From positions 186,001 through 250,000 of the forward strand of contig NZ_JARZHG010000010.1 of NCBI RefSeq assembly GCF_029946505.1: a stretch of DNA of 64,000 nucleotides. The letters run 5' to 3'. How positions within the stretch are numbered: the first letter of the stretch is position 1; every line of letters begins with the position of its first letter. The notes under the pieces are model-generated. The model was given only the letters and a program-made list of their open reading frames with translations, ran no database searches and was not told where the DNA came from. Shown one piece after another: positions 34,816 through 43,809 of this stretch. The DNA is from Polyangium sp. y55x31. Lineage in GTDB: Bacteria; Myxococcota_A; Polyangia; Polyangiales; Polyangiaceae. Made by a program: the position numbers and the translations under genes.

Positions 34816-37800
34816 TCAGCCCCTCGCCTTGATCCGGCATGCGATCGTGCCGAGCACCGACTTCATCGCATCCGGCGCGCGCGCGCCCGTCTCGTCGAGG
34901 CCCGCCTTCGCGGCCGCCACGGCCCGCTCGCCCTGGAGCTGCTCCACGCTCTCGGCGATGACCTTCATGGCCACCATTCCATCCGTGCCCTTCGTGAGCG
35001 GCAGCGCCTTGTCGCGCAGGTACGTCGCGCAATCGGCGGCGCCCTTCGCGATGTCGCCCTCCACGCGATCGAGGAGCCTTTCGAGCGCGGCCCGCTCCAC
35101 GGCCGAGACGTCCGGATCGAGCAGCTTCTCCTTGACCGACTTCGCCCTCCCCGTGTTCGTGGAGAGCTCCTCGAGGTGCAGGCCGAGCAGCTCGTCGTCC
35201 ACGCCGATGTCCACCGACGAACCCGCGCGCAAAACCGCCTTCTCGATCCCCGCGCCCCCTTTGGCGATGCCCACGGCCCTGTCGAAGACGTCGATCGCGC
35301 CCTTCGAGAGGTTCACCTTCTCGTTGATGTCCCTCGTGGTCTCGCTCCGGAAATCCCTCAGCTTGAGATCGACCTCGCTCCTGTAATCACCGAGCTTGTT
35401 GAACGTCTGCGCCGTGAAGTCCTGGAGCTTCGTGTGCGTCTGGTTCGTGTATTCGAGGAGCTTGTTCGCCGTCTCCCGGCCGTAATCCAGAAGCTTCGAC
35501 TGGGTCTCGGCGCGCAGCACGTCGAGCGTCTTGCCTTGCTCGCCGAGCTTCAGGTCCACCTTTTCTTCGACTTCGCGCGCCTTGAGCAGGTTCTCCTTGC
35601 GCAGCTCCTCCCGCGCCCTTTCGACGCGCGTCACGACCGGGACGTCGAGCGTGATCGCCTTCTCGTAGACGAGCCACGGACGCTCCGGCAGCGGGCGCCG
35701 CGGCTTCGGCGGCGGCTCCGGCGCGCGCTCCTCGGGCTCCGGGCAGAAATACGGGAGCATGAAATCGGCGACGACCTTGCGAGATGCGTCGTACGCGAGG
35801 ACGAGCGTCCCGCCGCGCGGCGCCCCGCCCGCGTGCTCGAGCCCCGGGTGGTCCGCGAGGAAGGTCTTGAAGAGGACCTTGTCGTCGGCCTTGTCCTCGT
35901 TCTCCTTCACGAGCTCGTCGAGCCAATCCATCCATTGCACGTGCACGCTGCCGATGAGCGTGTCGATCGGCGTCACGAACTCCGTCTTCGCGATGTCGCG
36001 GAGCCCGTGCTTGAGCTCGCTCGCGGCCACCGTGATGCTGTCGACCTCCTCCTTCCACGAGGAAGACCGCGCATAATTCGAATACGTTTGCCGGAGCTTC
36101 GCGCTCGCCTTCGCGGCGCTCCCGGCCATCGTCTGCCGCTTCTCCCCGGCCACCTTCCGGAGGGTCACGCCGGCCGCGTCGTCCACGATCCGGCGCTGAT
36201 CGACGACCTCCTTGACGTTCGTCTCCAGCCGCTCCCCGAAATCCGCCGCCGCCTCGATCTGCTCGGCGAGCCCGTGCCGCACCAGCCGGTGGAGTTGGTG
36301 CAGATCCGTGTAGCGCGGCAGCGGCCGCTTCCAGATCTTCGTCCGATCGCTGTCGAGCGCCACCGCCCGGACGACGAAGGGCAGATCGTAGTCCTGGATC
36401 TTCTTCTCAATATTGGCGACGGCAGCCTCGACATCCATGCCGACGTGGCCCTCCACGCGGAAGAACGAGAATCGACCAATCGGCGACTCCAGCGGGCTCG
36501 CGGCCGCGCCCTGCGCCCCGTACGTCGGGGCGTGGTACGAGTAGACCCAGGCGCTCCTCCCCTTTCGCGCGAGCTCGTGGCTCCAGAGCTCGTGCAGGCT
36601 CGCCGGGTAATAAAACGGCATCGCGCGCTCTTCCAGGCTCCGGTCCTCGCCCGCGCTCGGCGTGATGTGGATGGTGCCGGCGGGCGTCGTTCCGGAAAAA
36701 CCCTTGATCATCGCGTCGAGCTTGGCCGCGAGGAAACGCGCCCGGTCGACGCGGCCCCGCAGCGCGCCCGTGGTGCACGAGGGATAAAAGCCGGTCCGCG
36801 TCGTCGAGGGATTCGCCGCAGGATCCAGCCGTCCGAGGAGGAGGTACTTGGGGAACTCCATGAAATCGATCCGGCAGGCGCTCGTCTCCCCGAGCAGCGC
36901 GTCGCGGAAGGCCTCGTAGGTCTCGACGACGTCCTTCAAGAAATCGTGGAAGTAAAGAATGCCCCCGCCCGACGACGCGCTCGCCGTCAGATACCGCCCG
37001 AGCGCCTCTTTCCAGTCCGGCGTCGGATCGCTGGGAAAGAGATCGTCGAGGATCGCCTGGCCCGGCTCGGCGCGCACCTCGGAGAGCTTCTTGAAGGCCC
37101 GGCCGAGCTTCTCGACGATCGAAGCGCAGCGCGTTTGGTACTGGGTGTAGAGCGTGGTCGGCGTGACCACCCCCGGGAGCAGCGCCCGTTCGGCGGTGAT
37201 GCCGAGAAGCTTCCGCGCCGTCGCGTCGGGCGTCGCCACGGTCTCCTTGCGTTTGTCGGCCTCGTACTTGTCGACGAGGAGGATTTTCACCTCGTGCGAG
37301 GCGATCTGCCCCAGGTTATCGCAATCCGTCCCCGAGCAGAGATCCGGATCGGTGATGCGGCTCTCGACGTGGAGCACGACGGCCATGTTGGCGAGGGAGT
37401 GCTTGGTTTTCGCGCCAAACTCGGAGAGCTTCGCCCCGCGCGGGTTGTCCTCGGGACGCCGCAGCAATTCGAAGGCCTCGCTCCCGAACCAGCCCTTCGG
37501 CGCCTCGGTCCCCTCGCCTTCCGCCTGCGGCACGACGTCCCGGTACGGGGCGAACGCCGTGAGCTTCTCGGTGCCCTCCACACGCACGAGGTCGCCGTCC
37601 GTCGTCACGCCGATCCCCTTCGTCAGGGTGACGACGTCCGACGCGAGCGAGACCCGGAGCCCGCACACGATCCCCACGCCGGCGAGCTCGATCCGCGCGA
37701 GCCGCTCCTGCATGTCGAGATACCCGATCGCGTCGTTGAGCTGCCGGTGCGTGAGGACCTGATCCTCCTCGAAGACCGGATGACTCGTGGAGATCTGCGA

Positions 37801-37839
37801 AAGGCGCCTGCTCATTACGTACATGTCGATCGCTCCCAC
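34816..37839 (-). CDS. Large eCIS-associated protein with 11-residue coiled-coil repeats
   Basis: 1007 residues (later in-frame ATGs at 37824 and 37815 are possible). The N-terminus (VFEEDQVLTHRQLNDAIGYL, VGIVCGLRVSLASDVVTLTK, GIGVTTDGDLVRVEG) resembles a protein I associate with eCIS loci of other phyla but cannot name. The middle is globular. Residues about 775-830 are five back-to-back hendecads of the type TxxKLxDYxxE, followed by more helix; this predicts an extended rod. It lies between the baseplate and tape-measure genes, where tail-fibre genes occur in Afp/PVC, so a fibre or receptor-binding role is possible. Confidence 0.7.
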   Translation of the reverse strand: MGAIDMYVMSRRLSQISTSHPVFEEDQVLTHRQLNDAIGYLDMQERLARIELAGVGIVCGLRVSLASDVVTLTKGIGVTTDGDLVRVEGTEKLTAFAPYRDVVPQAEGEGTEAPKGWFGSEAFELLRRPEDNPRGAKLSEFGAKTKHSLANMAVVLHVESRITDPDLCSGTDCDNLGQIASHEVKILLVDKYEADKRKETVATPDATARKLLGITAERALLPGVVTPTTLYTQYQTRCASIVEKLGRAFKKLSEVRAEPGQAILDDLFPSDPTPDWKEALGRYLTASASSGGGILYFHDFLKDVVETYEAFRDALLGETSACRIDFMEFPKYLLLGRLDPAANPSTTRTGFYPSCTTGALRGRVDRARFLAAKLDAMIKGFSGTTPAGTIHITPSAGEDRSLEERAMPFYYPASLHELWSHELARKGRSAWVYSYHAPTYGAQGAAASPLESPIGRFSFFRVEGHVGMDVEAAVANIEKKIQDYDLPFVVRAVALDSDRTKIWKRPLPRYTDLHQLHRLVRHGLAEQIEAAADFGERLETNVKEVVDQRRIVDDAAGVTLRKVAGEKRQTMAGSAAKASAKLRQTYSNYARSSSWKEEVDSITVAASELKHGLRDIAKTEFVTPIDTLIGSVHVQWMDWLDELVKENEDKADDKVLFKTFLADHPGLEHAGGAPRGGTLVLAYDASRKVVADFMLPYFCPEPEERAPEPPPKPRRPLPERPWLVYEKAITLDVPVVTRVERAREELRKENLLKAREVEEKVDLKLGEQGKTLDVLRAETQSKLLDYGRETANKLLEYTNQTHTKLQDFTAQTFNKLGDYRSEVDLKLRDFRSETTRDINEKVNLSKGAIDVFDRAVGIAKGGAGIEKAVLRAGSSVDIGVDDELLGLHLEELSTNTGRAKSVKEKLLDPDVSAVERAALERLLDRVEGDIAKGAADCATYLRDKALPLTKGTDGMVAMKVIAESVEQLQGERAVAAAKAGLDETGARAPDAMKSVLGTIACRIKARG
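35340..35520. repeat. Degenerate 33-bp (11-codon) repeats, about five copies
   Basis: The - strand encodes successive units TQSKLLDYGRE, TANKLLEYTNQ, THTKLQDFTAQ, TFNKLGDYRSE and VDLKLRDFRSE. Lys-Leu and Asp/Glu-aromatic positions are constant while the DNA has diverged, so this is an old, selected protein repeat rather than a recent expansion. Confidence 0.85.
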
Positions 37840-37870
37840 TACGCGCGATGGCCCGGACGGCGCCGTCGCA

Positions 37871-40180
37871 TCAGGTGTCGTTCTTCTTCTTTGCGCTGCC
37901 GAGCCGCGTCTGCGACAGGATGAACAGCGACGGCTCGCCCTCCTCGGGCCATCGAAGCTGTTCGGCCGGGTAAACGTTCTTCACGGCGTAAAGAACCCGG
38001 ATGAGCTCCCCGAGCGCCCCCGCGCGCTCCGCGGCAGGGCCGTTCGCCCGCACTTCGAGGAACTTCCGGTACGCGACCTCGACCGCGCGCATGTCGTCCT
38101 GATCCACCCAGCAAACCTTGGGGATCACGTGCGCCGGCATCTCCTCGCGAAGGACCTCCTCGGCGAAGCGCCGGAAGCCCATGTCGGCGAACCGCCCCGC
38201 GTAGGCCGGCAGCAGGACGTGGACCCGATACGAATAAGGATCGTCTTCCGCGCAATCGGTGCATGTAGGGTCGACGCATACGGGCAGGAGCGGTCCGCTG
38301 AACTCGTCCCCGCGAAGAAGGATGTTCTCGATGAGGAGCATGCCTTCCTCCGGGGTCGTGGACGCCGCGAGATCCCGTCGTGGTGCATCGCGTATGCCAA
38401 GGAGCTTCGCCACGCGCCTCTCCACCCCGGAGACGTTGCGCGTGTCCCACCGCGCCCCGGCCGCCTTCGACCAAGCGTCGTAGCCGAGCCCACGCGCCGA
38501 CGCGAGCCCACGCGCGTCCCACCCGGGGCGCGCGGGATCCGTGTCGATCGCGTCGGGGTAGCTCCGCAGGAATTCGCATTTCGCGCGGATGCTCTCCTTC
38601 AACGCGGCGATCGTCTCCGCGGGGCTCGCCGAGGCCGCAGGCGCCATGATCGCGTCGAACTCGTGAAACCGCTCGGCATGACGGGCGATGAGGTGGTCGA
38701 GCAGCCGGCTGCGCCGCTCGAGCTCGACGAGCGGCTCTTCGAGGTTCTTCGCGACGTCCGTCACGGCGTAGACGCGGTCCGCGTCGGCGAACGAATCGAC
38801 CTTGTGATGGAAGTAGCCGCCGAGCGCCTCGGGGTTTGTCGAAAAGAGCTCCTTCAGGTTGCCGAGGAGCGCGCAGTCGTCCGCCAGGATCTGATCGAAG
38901 TGCAGGAGAAACGCCTTGAGCTGAAGCGCGAGCGCCCCGCGCGCCTCGTCCGCGCCGGGCGGGAGGCCCTCCGGGCCGAGGCCGTAGATCGCCGGGAAAT
39001 GATTCTGCAGCGAGTGATACCGCGCGACGTCGCGAAAGCGGCCGAGCGGGATCGGGAGGTCGTCCTTTCGCGGAGATTCGAGCGCCTCGCGCGCCTCCCG
39101 GACGAGCTCGTCGTGGCGCGCGAAGGCGGCCTCGCGCGGCGCCGACACGCGCATGCGCCGCTTGTGCATGACGAACCGAGAGCCCTCTCGATCCAGCACA
39201 GGGCGCATGCCCTTCGTCACGCGAACGCGCCAGCGGTCCTCGACCGGCCGGCCCGCGCGCGCGGGGAGCACGACCGCGTCGCGGACGGCCTGCACGCCCT
39301 CGATATCCATGAGAATGCAGATCACGTCGGAGAGCCGGATCTCCTCGATCGGCTTCGCCGTGCCGAGCTCCTCGTCCAGGATGAAGCCATGATCGAGCGC
39401 GGGGCCCTCGAACGCGTCCTCCACGAGGCGCCGCGCGCCGCCCGGCTTGGGCCGCGCGAGCACGCTCGCGAGGCCGTGGCTCGGCACGGGCGGCGAGAGC
39501 CATTGCTGGATCCGGAACATCGCTTGCGCCTCGATCTCGACGATGTCCGCCCCCGGGTCGACCAGGAGATCGGCGCGGACGACGAAGGGCTCCTGCCCGA
39601 TGCCCACGACCTCCACGAAATCCTCGCAGAGGTTCCGGTTCTCCTGCAGGCGCGCGCGCACGAGGCCGAGGATCTTAGCGTGCTGCTTCGGCTCGACGTC
39701 ATCCATGAAATCGACGCGCACCCGGTAGAGGCCTCGCACGTTGACCTCGCGGGACGCCTCGGCCGGCTTCTGCCGGGAGAGCGCGCCGGCCACGAGATCG
39801 ACGTGGAGCGTGCGGGGCAGGGTCTCGATCCACGCATTCTTCACCTGCGGCAGGTCGATCACGAGCTTGCGATAATCGCTCTCCGTGAGCGGCTTTCCGG
39901 GCAAGAGCTGGCGGGCCGTCGGGAACTGCTCCTTCATGCGCGCCGCGTCGTCGGCCTCGCTCGCCAGCAGATCCTCGATCGGATAGGACGCGCGGTACGC
40001 GACGTCCGTCAGGGCATACGTCAGGATCTCGAGCATCGTGATGCCCGGATCGTGGGTATTGTGATCGGTCCACGTGCTGCCCGCGAGCGCGCGCAGCAGA
40101 TCGACGCCCTTCGCGTAGAGCTTCTGGCGATCGAGCGCAGGCTCGGCCGGCGGTGTCTTGGGAATTCTCTTCTGCTCCAT
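37871..40180 (-). CDS. eCIS baseplate J-like protein (Afp12-like)
   Basis: 769 residues. The N-terminal signature WTDHNTHDPGITMLEILTYA followed by LTDVAYR is the hallmark of eCIS/T4-gp6-like baseplate wedge proteins. It continues through the region GKPLTESDYRKLVIDLP and a large C-terminal half. The protein would form part of the baseplate ring that triggers sheath contraction. It follows the first baseplate J-like gene by 21 bases. The ribosome-binding site is AGGAG, somewhat distant from the ATG. Confidence 0.88.
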   Translation of the reverse strand: MEQKRIPKTPPAEPALDRQKLYAKGVDLLRALAGSTWTDHNTHDPGITMLEILTYALTDVAYRASYPIEDLLASEADDAARMKEQFPTARQLLPGKPLTESDYRKLVIDLPQVKNAWIETLPRTLHVDLVAGALSRQKPAEASREVNVRGLYRVRVDFMDDVEPKQHAKILGLVRARLQENRNLCEDFVEVVGIGQEPFVVRADLLVDPGADIVEIEAQAMFRIQQWLSPPVPSHGLASVLARPKPGGARRLVEDAFEGPALDHGFILDEELGTAKPIEEIRLSDVICILMDIEGVQAVRDAVVLPARAGRPVEDRWRVRVTKGMRPVLDREGSRFVMHKRRMRVSAPREAAFARHDELVREAREALESPRKDDLPIPLGRFRDVARYHSLQNHFPAIYGLGPEGLPPGADEARGALALQLKAFLLHFDQILADDCALLGNLKELFSTNPEALGGYFHHKVDSFADADRVYAVTDVAKNLEEPLVELERRSRLLDHLIARHAERFHEFDAIMAPAASASPAETIAALKESIRAKCEFLRSYPDAIDTDPARPGWDARGLASARGLGYDAWSKAAGARWDTRNVSGVERRVAKLLGIRDAPRRDLAASTTPEEGMLLIENILLRGDEFSGPLLPVCVDPTCTDCAEDDPYSYRVHVLLPAYAGRFADMGFRRFAEEVLREEMPAHVIPKVCWVDQDDMRAVEVAYRKFLEVRANGPAAERAGALGELIRVLYAVKNVYPAEQLRWPEEGEPSLFILSQTRLGSAKKKNDT

Positions 40181-40201
40181 GGCGCCCTCGTCCCGCGGCT
40201 C

Positions 40202-43200
40202 CTAGCCGACCTTGGAAATGCCGTGCGTTTCGGCGGAGACCAGGATCGTGTCCGGCCGCGCCGCCCGCGCCTCGACCACGTCCCGCGCGTCGCCGCGCTC
40301 GGCGTCGAACGTGTACATGGCGAAGTTCGTCACGTAATCGACGTACGGTCGCTCCTCGACGAAATCGAGCAGCACCGATCGGTACACGCGCCCTCCGAAC
40401 GAGATCGGGCGCGCGGCGTCGAAGGCCCACGGCGACATGAACTCGATGATCTCCCGCTCGAGCTTGGCCTTCTGCATGTTGAAGTCCCCGCCGCGGAACG
40501 CGACCTTGCATTCGATCTGCACCCGCTGGTACGCCGGGTTCTTCACGTGCACGACGACCTGCACGCCCGTGCGCGCCTGCAGGAAGTCGCGAATCGACTC
40601 GCGCGTGTCGAAGTCCACGCGCGGGGCGAGCGGGCTCCCCCCGACGCCGCGCCGCAGATCGGGGACCACGATCACGAGCACGTGCCCCGGCGCGAGGAAG
40701 CTCGCGTCGTTCGCGTGCGGCACGCACTTCACCTTGTGGACCGACGGGAACGCGTCGAGCACGAGCCGCTCGTAATCCCAGGGCGTCACCGCGCGATTCT
40801 TGTGGCGCAGCCGCTCGGAGGCCCGCATGCGGAGCGCCTCGGCCGGCTCGACCTCGCGGCCCCCGAAGGACGCATCCGGCTGAATCACCTTCTTCACCGT
40901 GACGACCGGCGCCTTGAACCGCGTGATCCGCCCGCTCGGGAGCGGCGCGGCGAGGCGCGTGGGGTCATTGCCGCGATCGGAGAACACGACCTCGACGCCG
41001 TTCGCCAGGATCTCGCGGAGCGCGGACACGCCGTTCGCGGCGCTGTCCACCACGGCTCGGAGCCAGATGCGCCCGGCCGGCAGCAGCGTGCCCTCCGTCG
41101 TCGCCGCGCGCGGCACGCTGACGACGACGAGACCGCTGCGCCTCGTGCCCTGCGTCGTGTCGCGCTCGATCTCGCCGGCGCCGAGCGGACACCATTGATT
41201 GTTCGACAGGACGGACCATTGCACCGCCGGCCACTGCACGTCCGGATCGGCGCTGCCCTCCGCGACACGGAAGAGCAAGCTCACGCTGTCGCCGGGCGAG
41301 ACGCCCGTGAGGCCGAGGAGGAGCTCGCCCTCGTGCGGGTGCGGCGGCAGGAGCGGCACCTGCTTGTCCGCGACGAACGAGAGCCCGCTCCGGAGGTAGC
41401 CGTGCTCGCGCCGGGTGCCGAAACAATCGACGTGGAAAAACTGCACGTCGGGGCTCGCGAAGGCGTCCTCCGTGCCGAGCCCGATGTCGACGAGGCCCGT
41501 GTCGGCCGCGTAATCGAGGGAAATGGACCGGAGCTTCGGCGTGTAGGGCTCGGCGAGCGTGACGAGCGCGGTGTATTTGAGGTCGACGTTCTCGTCGTTC
41601 GCGTGATCGACGAGGTTTTGGGTCACGGCCGCCTCGTGCGCCGCGATGTTCTCCGCCATTTTCTTGCGGTAATCACCCAGGAAATATCCGCGCTCGATCG
41701 AGAACGTGACGGCGCCGGGAGAAGCCTCGGGGGCCGCTCCCGGGCCGGCGTGGAGCGTCCGCTTGATCTTGGTGATGCGGTTCGCCTCGTCACGCAGCTT
41801 CACGACGCCCGCGGTGCGCAGCGCGTGGAGCACCCTTCCCCGCGAGAGCTCGGCGCCGCCTTGCGCTGCGCCGGACCAGACCTCGATGACGCCGTCGGTC
41901 GGGAAGAGCTCGAGGCTCGTCACCGGATGCCCGCCGCCGGTCGCGTCCTGGAAGGAGGCCTTCACGCGGAAGAAGCTCGCATCGATGGCTTGGCTGCCGT
42001 AATTCGCATAATGCGTGGCGAAGCTCGCGGGCAAACCTTGCCACTCGACGTGCACGTGGAGCTTCGTGAGCTTCTTCGAGAGCGCCTCGGCGCAGCCGAT
42101 GGTGAAGCGCGAGCCAATCTCGGGCTGGGGCCCGAACGGCAAGAAGGGTTTTTTCGGATCGAGCTTGCCCGCGTCGCTCTCGAGGACGAGCGAGCGGACG
42201 CGCGCGACGTCGACCACAATGCGGGCCTTCGAGAGCTGGACGGATTTCAGGTCCTCGTGCCCGAGCGCCGCCCCGGGTACGAGGAGGAGCTCCAAGATCG
42301 GAGCCTCGGCGGCCCAGGACCCGCCGTGCGTCTTCGCATCGTAATCGACGACCGCAGCCTCGCCCTCCGGCAGCTCGAAGGAGAACACCCACGACGCGCC
42401 GTTCACCTCGACCTTCGGATCGAGCGGCCCGATCCAGCCCTTCGCGCCCGTGAGGTACGCCTGGAACACGCCGGTGAGCGACGCGGCCGCGAAGCTCGCG
42501 CCCCCGACCTCCAGCGTGAGCTTCACGCCACGGCGCCCCTCGGCCATGCGGAGGATCGGGGACGCGAGCGCGAATCCGAGCTCGGCGGGCTGCAAGGACG
42601 GGCTGCCGAAGGGCCGCCACGACGCGTCCTCCGGCAGCGGCGCGCCCATCCCGTCGAGCGAGTCCGCGACGGGCGCGCAGCGGACCACGCCGTGACCGCG
42701 GCGATCGACGTAAACCGAGCGCTTCTCCGCCACCCGCGCGGCAGAGACGACCACCTCGCGCACCGGCACGTAAATCTGCTCGACGCCCGATTCGTCCTTG
42801 CCCGCCGTCAGCTCGTGCGCCGGGAGGAGGCTCGTCCTCGCAGCATTTTTCTTCAGCTCGACCACGACGTACGCCCGATCGGGCACGGCTTGCCGGGGCT
42901 CGAAGCCGAGGACGTGGCGGAAATGAAAATCGTGGTGCTCGTCGCGGAGCCGATTGACGAGCGCGCGGACATCCTCCCGCAGCGCGAGGAACGAGAGGAA
43001 CAACGCGAGGTGCGGCGGCGCATTTCCGTCGGGCTTGGCGAGCAGGCGCCGCGCCTTGCCGGCCGCGCCGCGGAAGAAGGGCTCGAACGTGCGATCCGGC
43101 TCGATCGCCGCGCCGCCGCCCGCCTTCGGCAGGCCATGGAACCGGACGATCTTCGAGAGTGCCTCGGCGAACGCCGCCATTTCGACCGGCGAGCGCTCGT

Positions 43201-43300
43201 CGATCTCCACGAAGCCCGGCTCGAGCTCGGGGGCCTCACGATCCCCTTGGCTCTGGCCGAGCTCCGAGACCATGTTCTGAACGATGTCCTCTCTCGACAT
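40202..43300 (-). CDS. eCIS baseplate J-like protein (Afp11-like)
   Basis: 1032 residues. The C-terminal part has the baseplate J pattern (RASERLRHKNRAVTPWDYERLV, then DAFPSVHKVKCVPH, and GHVLVIVVPDLRR). The N-terminal part contains HLALFLSFLALREDVRALVNRL and a long beta-rich insertion. The order gp25-Afp11-Afp12 here is the standard eCIS baseplate order. Predicted role: baseplate wedge. Confidence 0.88.
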   Translation of the reverse strand: MSREDIVQNMVSELGQSQGDREAPELEPGFVEIDERSPVEMAAFAEALSKIVRFHGLPKAGGGAAIEPDRTFEPFFRGAAGKARRLLAKPDGNAPPHLALFLSFLALREDVRALVNRLRDEHHDFHFRHVLGFEPRQAVPDRAYVVVELKKNAARTSLLPAHELTAGKDESGVEQIYVPVREVVVSAARVAEKRSVYVDRRGHGVVRCAPVADSLDGMGAPLPEDASWRPFGSPSLQPAELGFALASPILRMAEGRRGVKLTLEVGGASFAAASLTGVFQAYLTGAKGWIGPLDPKVEVNGASWVFSFELPEGEAAVVDYDAKTHGGSWAAEAPILELLLVPGAALGHEDLKSVQLSKARIVVDVARVRSLVLESDAGKLDPKKPFLPFGPQPEIGSRFTIGCAEALSKKLTKLHVHVEWQGLPASFATHYANYGSQAIDASFFRVKASFQDATGGGHPVTSLELFPTDGVIEVWSGAAQGGAELSRGRVLHALRTAGVVKLRDEANRITKIKRTLHAGPGAAPEASPGAVTFSIERGYFLGDYRKKMAENIAAHEAAVTQNLVDHANDENVDLKYTALVTLAEPYTPKLRSISLDYAADTGLVDIGLGTEDAFASPDVQFFHVDCFGTRREHGYLRSGLSFVADKQVPLLPPHPHEGELLLGLTGVSPGDSVSLLFRVAEGSADPDVQWPAVQWSVLSNNQWCPLGAGEIERDTTQGTRRSGLVVVSVPRAATTEGTLLPAGRIWLRAVVDSAANGVSALREILANGVEVVFSDRGNDPTRLAAPLPSGRITRFKAPVVTVKKVIQPDASFGGREVEPAEALRMRASERLRHKNRAVTPWDYERLVLDAFPSVHKVKCVPHANDASFLAPGHVLVIVVPDLRRGVGGSPLAPRVDFDTRESIRDFLQARTGVQVVVHVKNPAYQRVQIECKVAFRGGDFNMQKAKLEREIIEFMSPWAFDAARPISFGGRVYRSVLLDFVEERPYVDYVTNFAMYTFDAERGDARDVVEARAARPDTILVSAETHGISKVG

Positions 43301-43324
43301 GGCAGATTCGTCCCGTCTCGGCCT

Positions 43325-43801
43325 TCAACGGCCCTTGAGTTCGGCGCCGGCGGAAGGGGCATTGACGGAGCCCCTCACCTCATTGCTGTCGACGACGTAG
43401 AATGGAAACACGAGGTTATATCGCGAGTTCGTCGTCCGGATCGCGTATTCGATCGAGACGAGGACGGATCCCGCGTTCGCATCGAGGGCGTCGACGCGGA
43501 GCGAGAGCAGCTCGATCCGGGGCTCGTGGATCAGGATGGCCACCTTGATCCGATCGGCGAGCAGGCTCCTCGTCGTCGTGCTCGTCGCCTCGAACACGAG
43601 CTCGCGCATGTCGAGCCCGTACGTCGGGACGAGGAATCGCTCGCCGCGCGTCGTGCCGAAGAGGATACGCAGGCTCTGCTGGATGTCCTCCTCGCCCGAG
43701 ACCATCCGCGCCTCGCCGCGCTCCCAGACGAACTCGGGCGGAAAGCCGAAGCCGACGCCGAGGATCGATTCACCTTTGGGGTTTCCGTCGTCCGATGCCA
43801 T
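43325..43801 (-). CDS. gp25-like baseplate protein (Afp9-like)
   Basis: 158 residues, ATG at 43801, eight bases after the spike stop. It shows the GPW/gp25 pattern: LGVGFGFPPEFVW, VSGEEDIQQSLRILFGTTRG, ERFLVPTYGLDMRELVFE, and IHEPRIELLSLRVD. gp25 proteins join sheath and baseplate wedges in phages, T6SS and eCIS. Length is normal for the family. Confidence 0.93.
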   Translation of the reverse strand: MASDDGNPKGESILGVGFGFPPEFVWERGEARMVSGEEDIQQSLRILFGTTRGERFLVPTYGLDMRELVFEATSTTTRSLLADRIKVAILIHEPRIELLSLRVDALDANAGSVLVSIEYAIRTTNSRYNLVFPFYVVDSNEVRGSVNAPSAGAELKGR

Positions 43802-43809
43802 GGTGCTCC

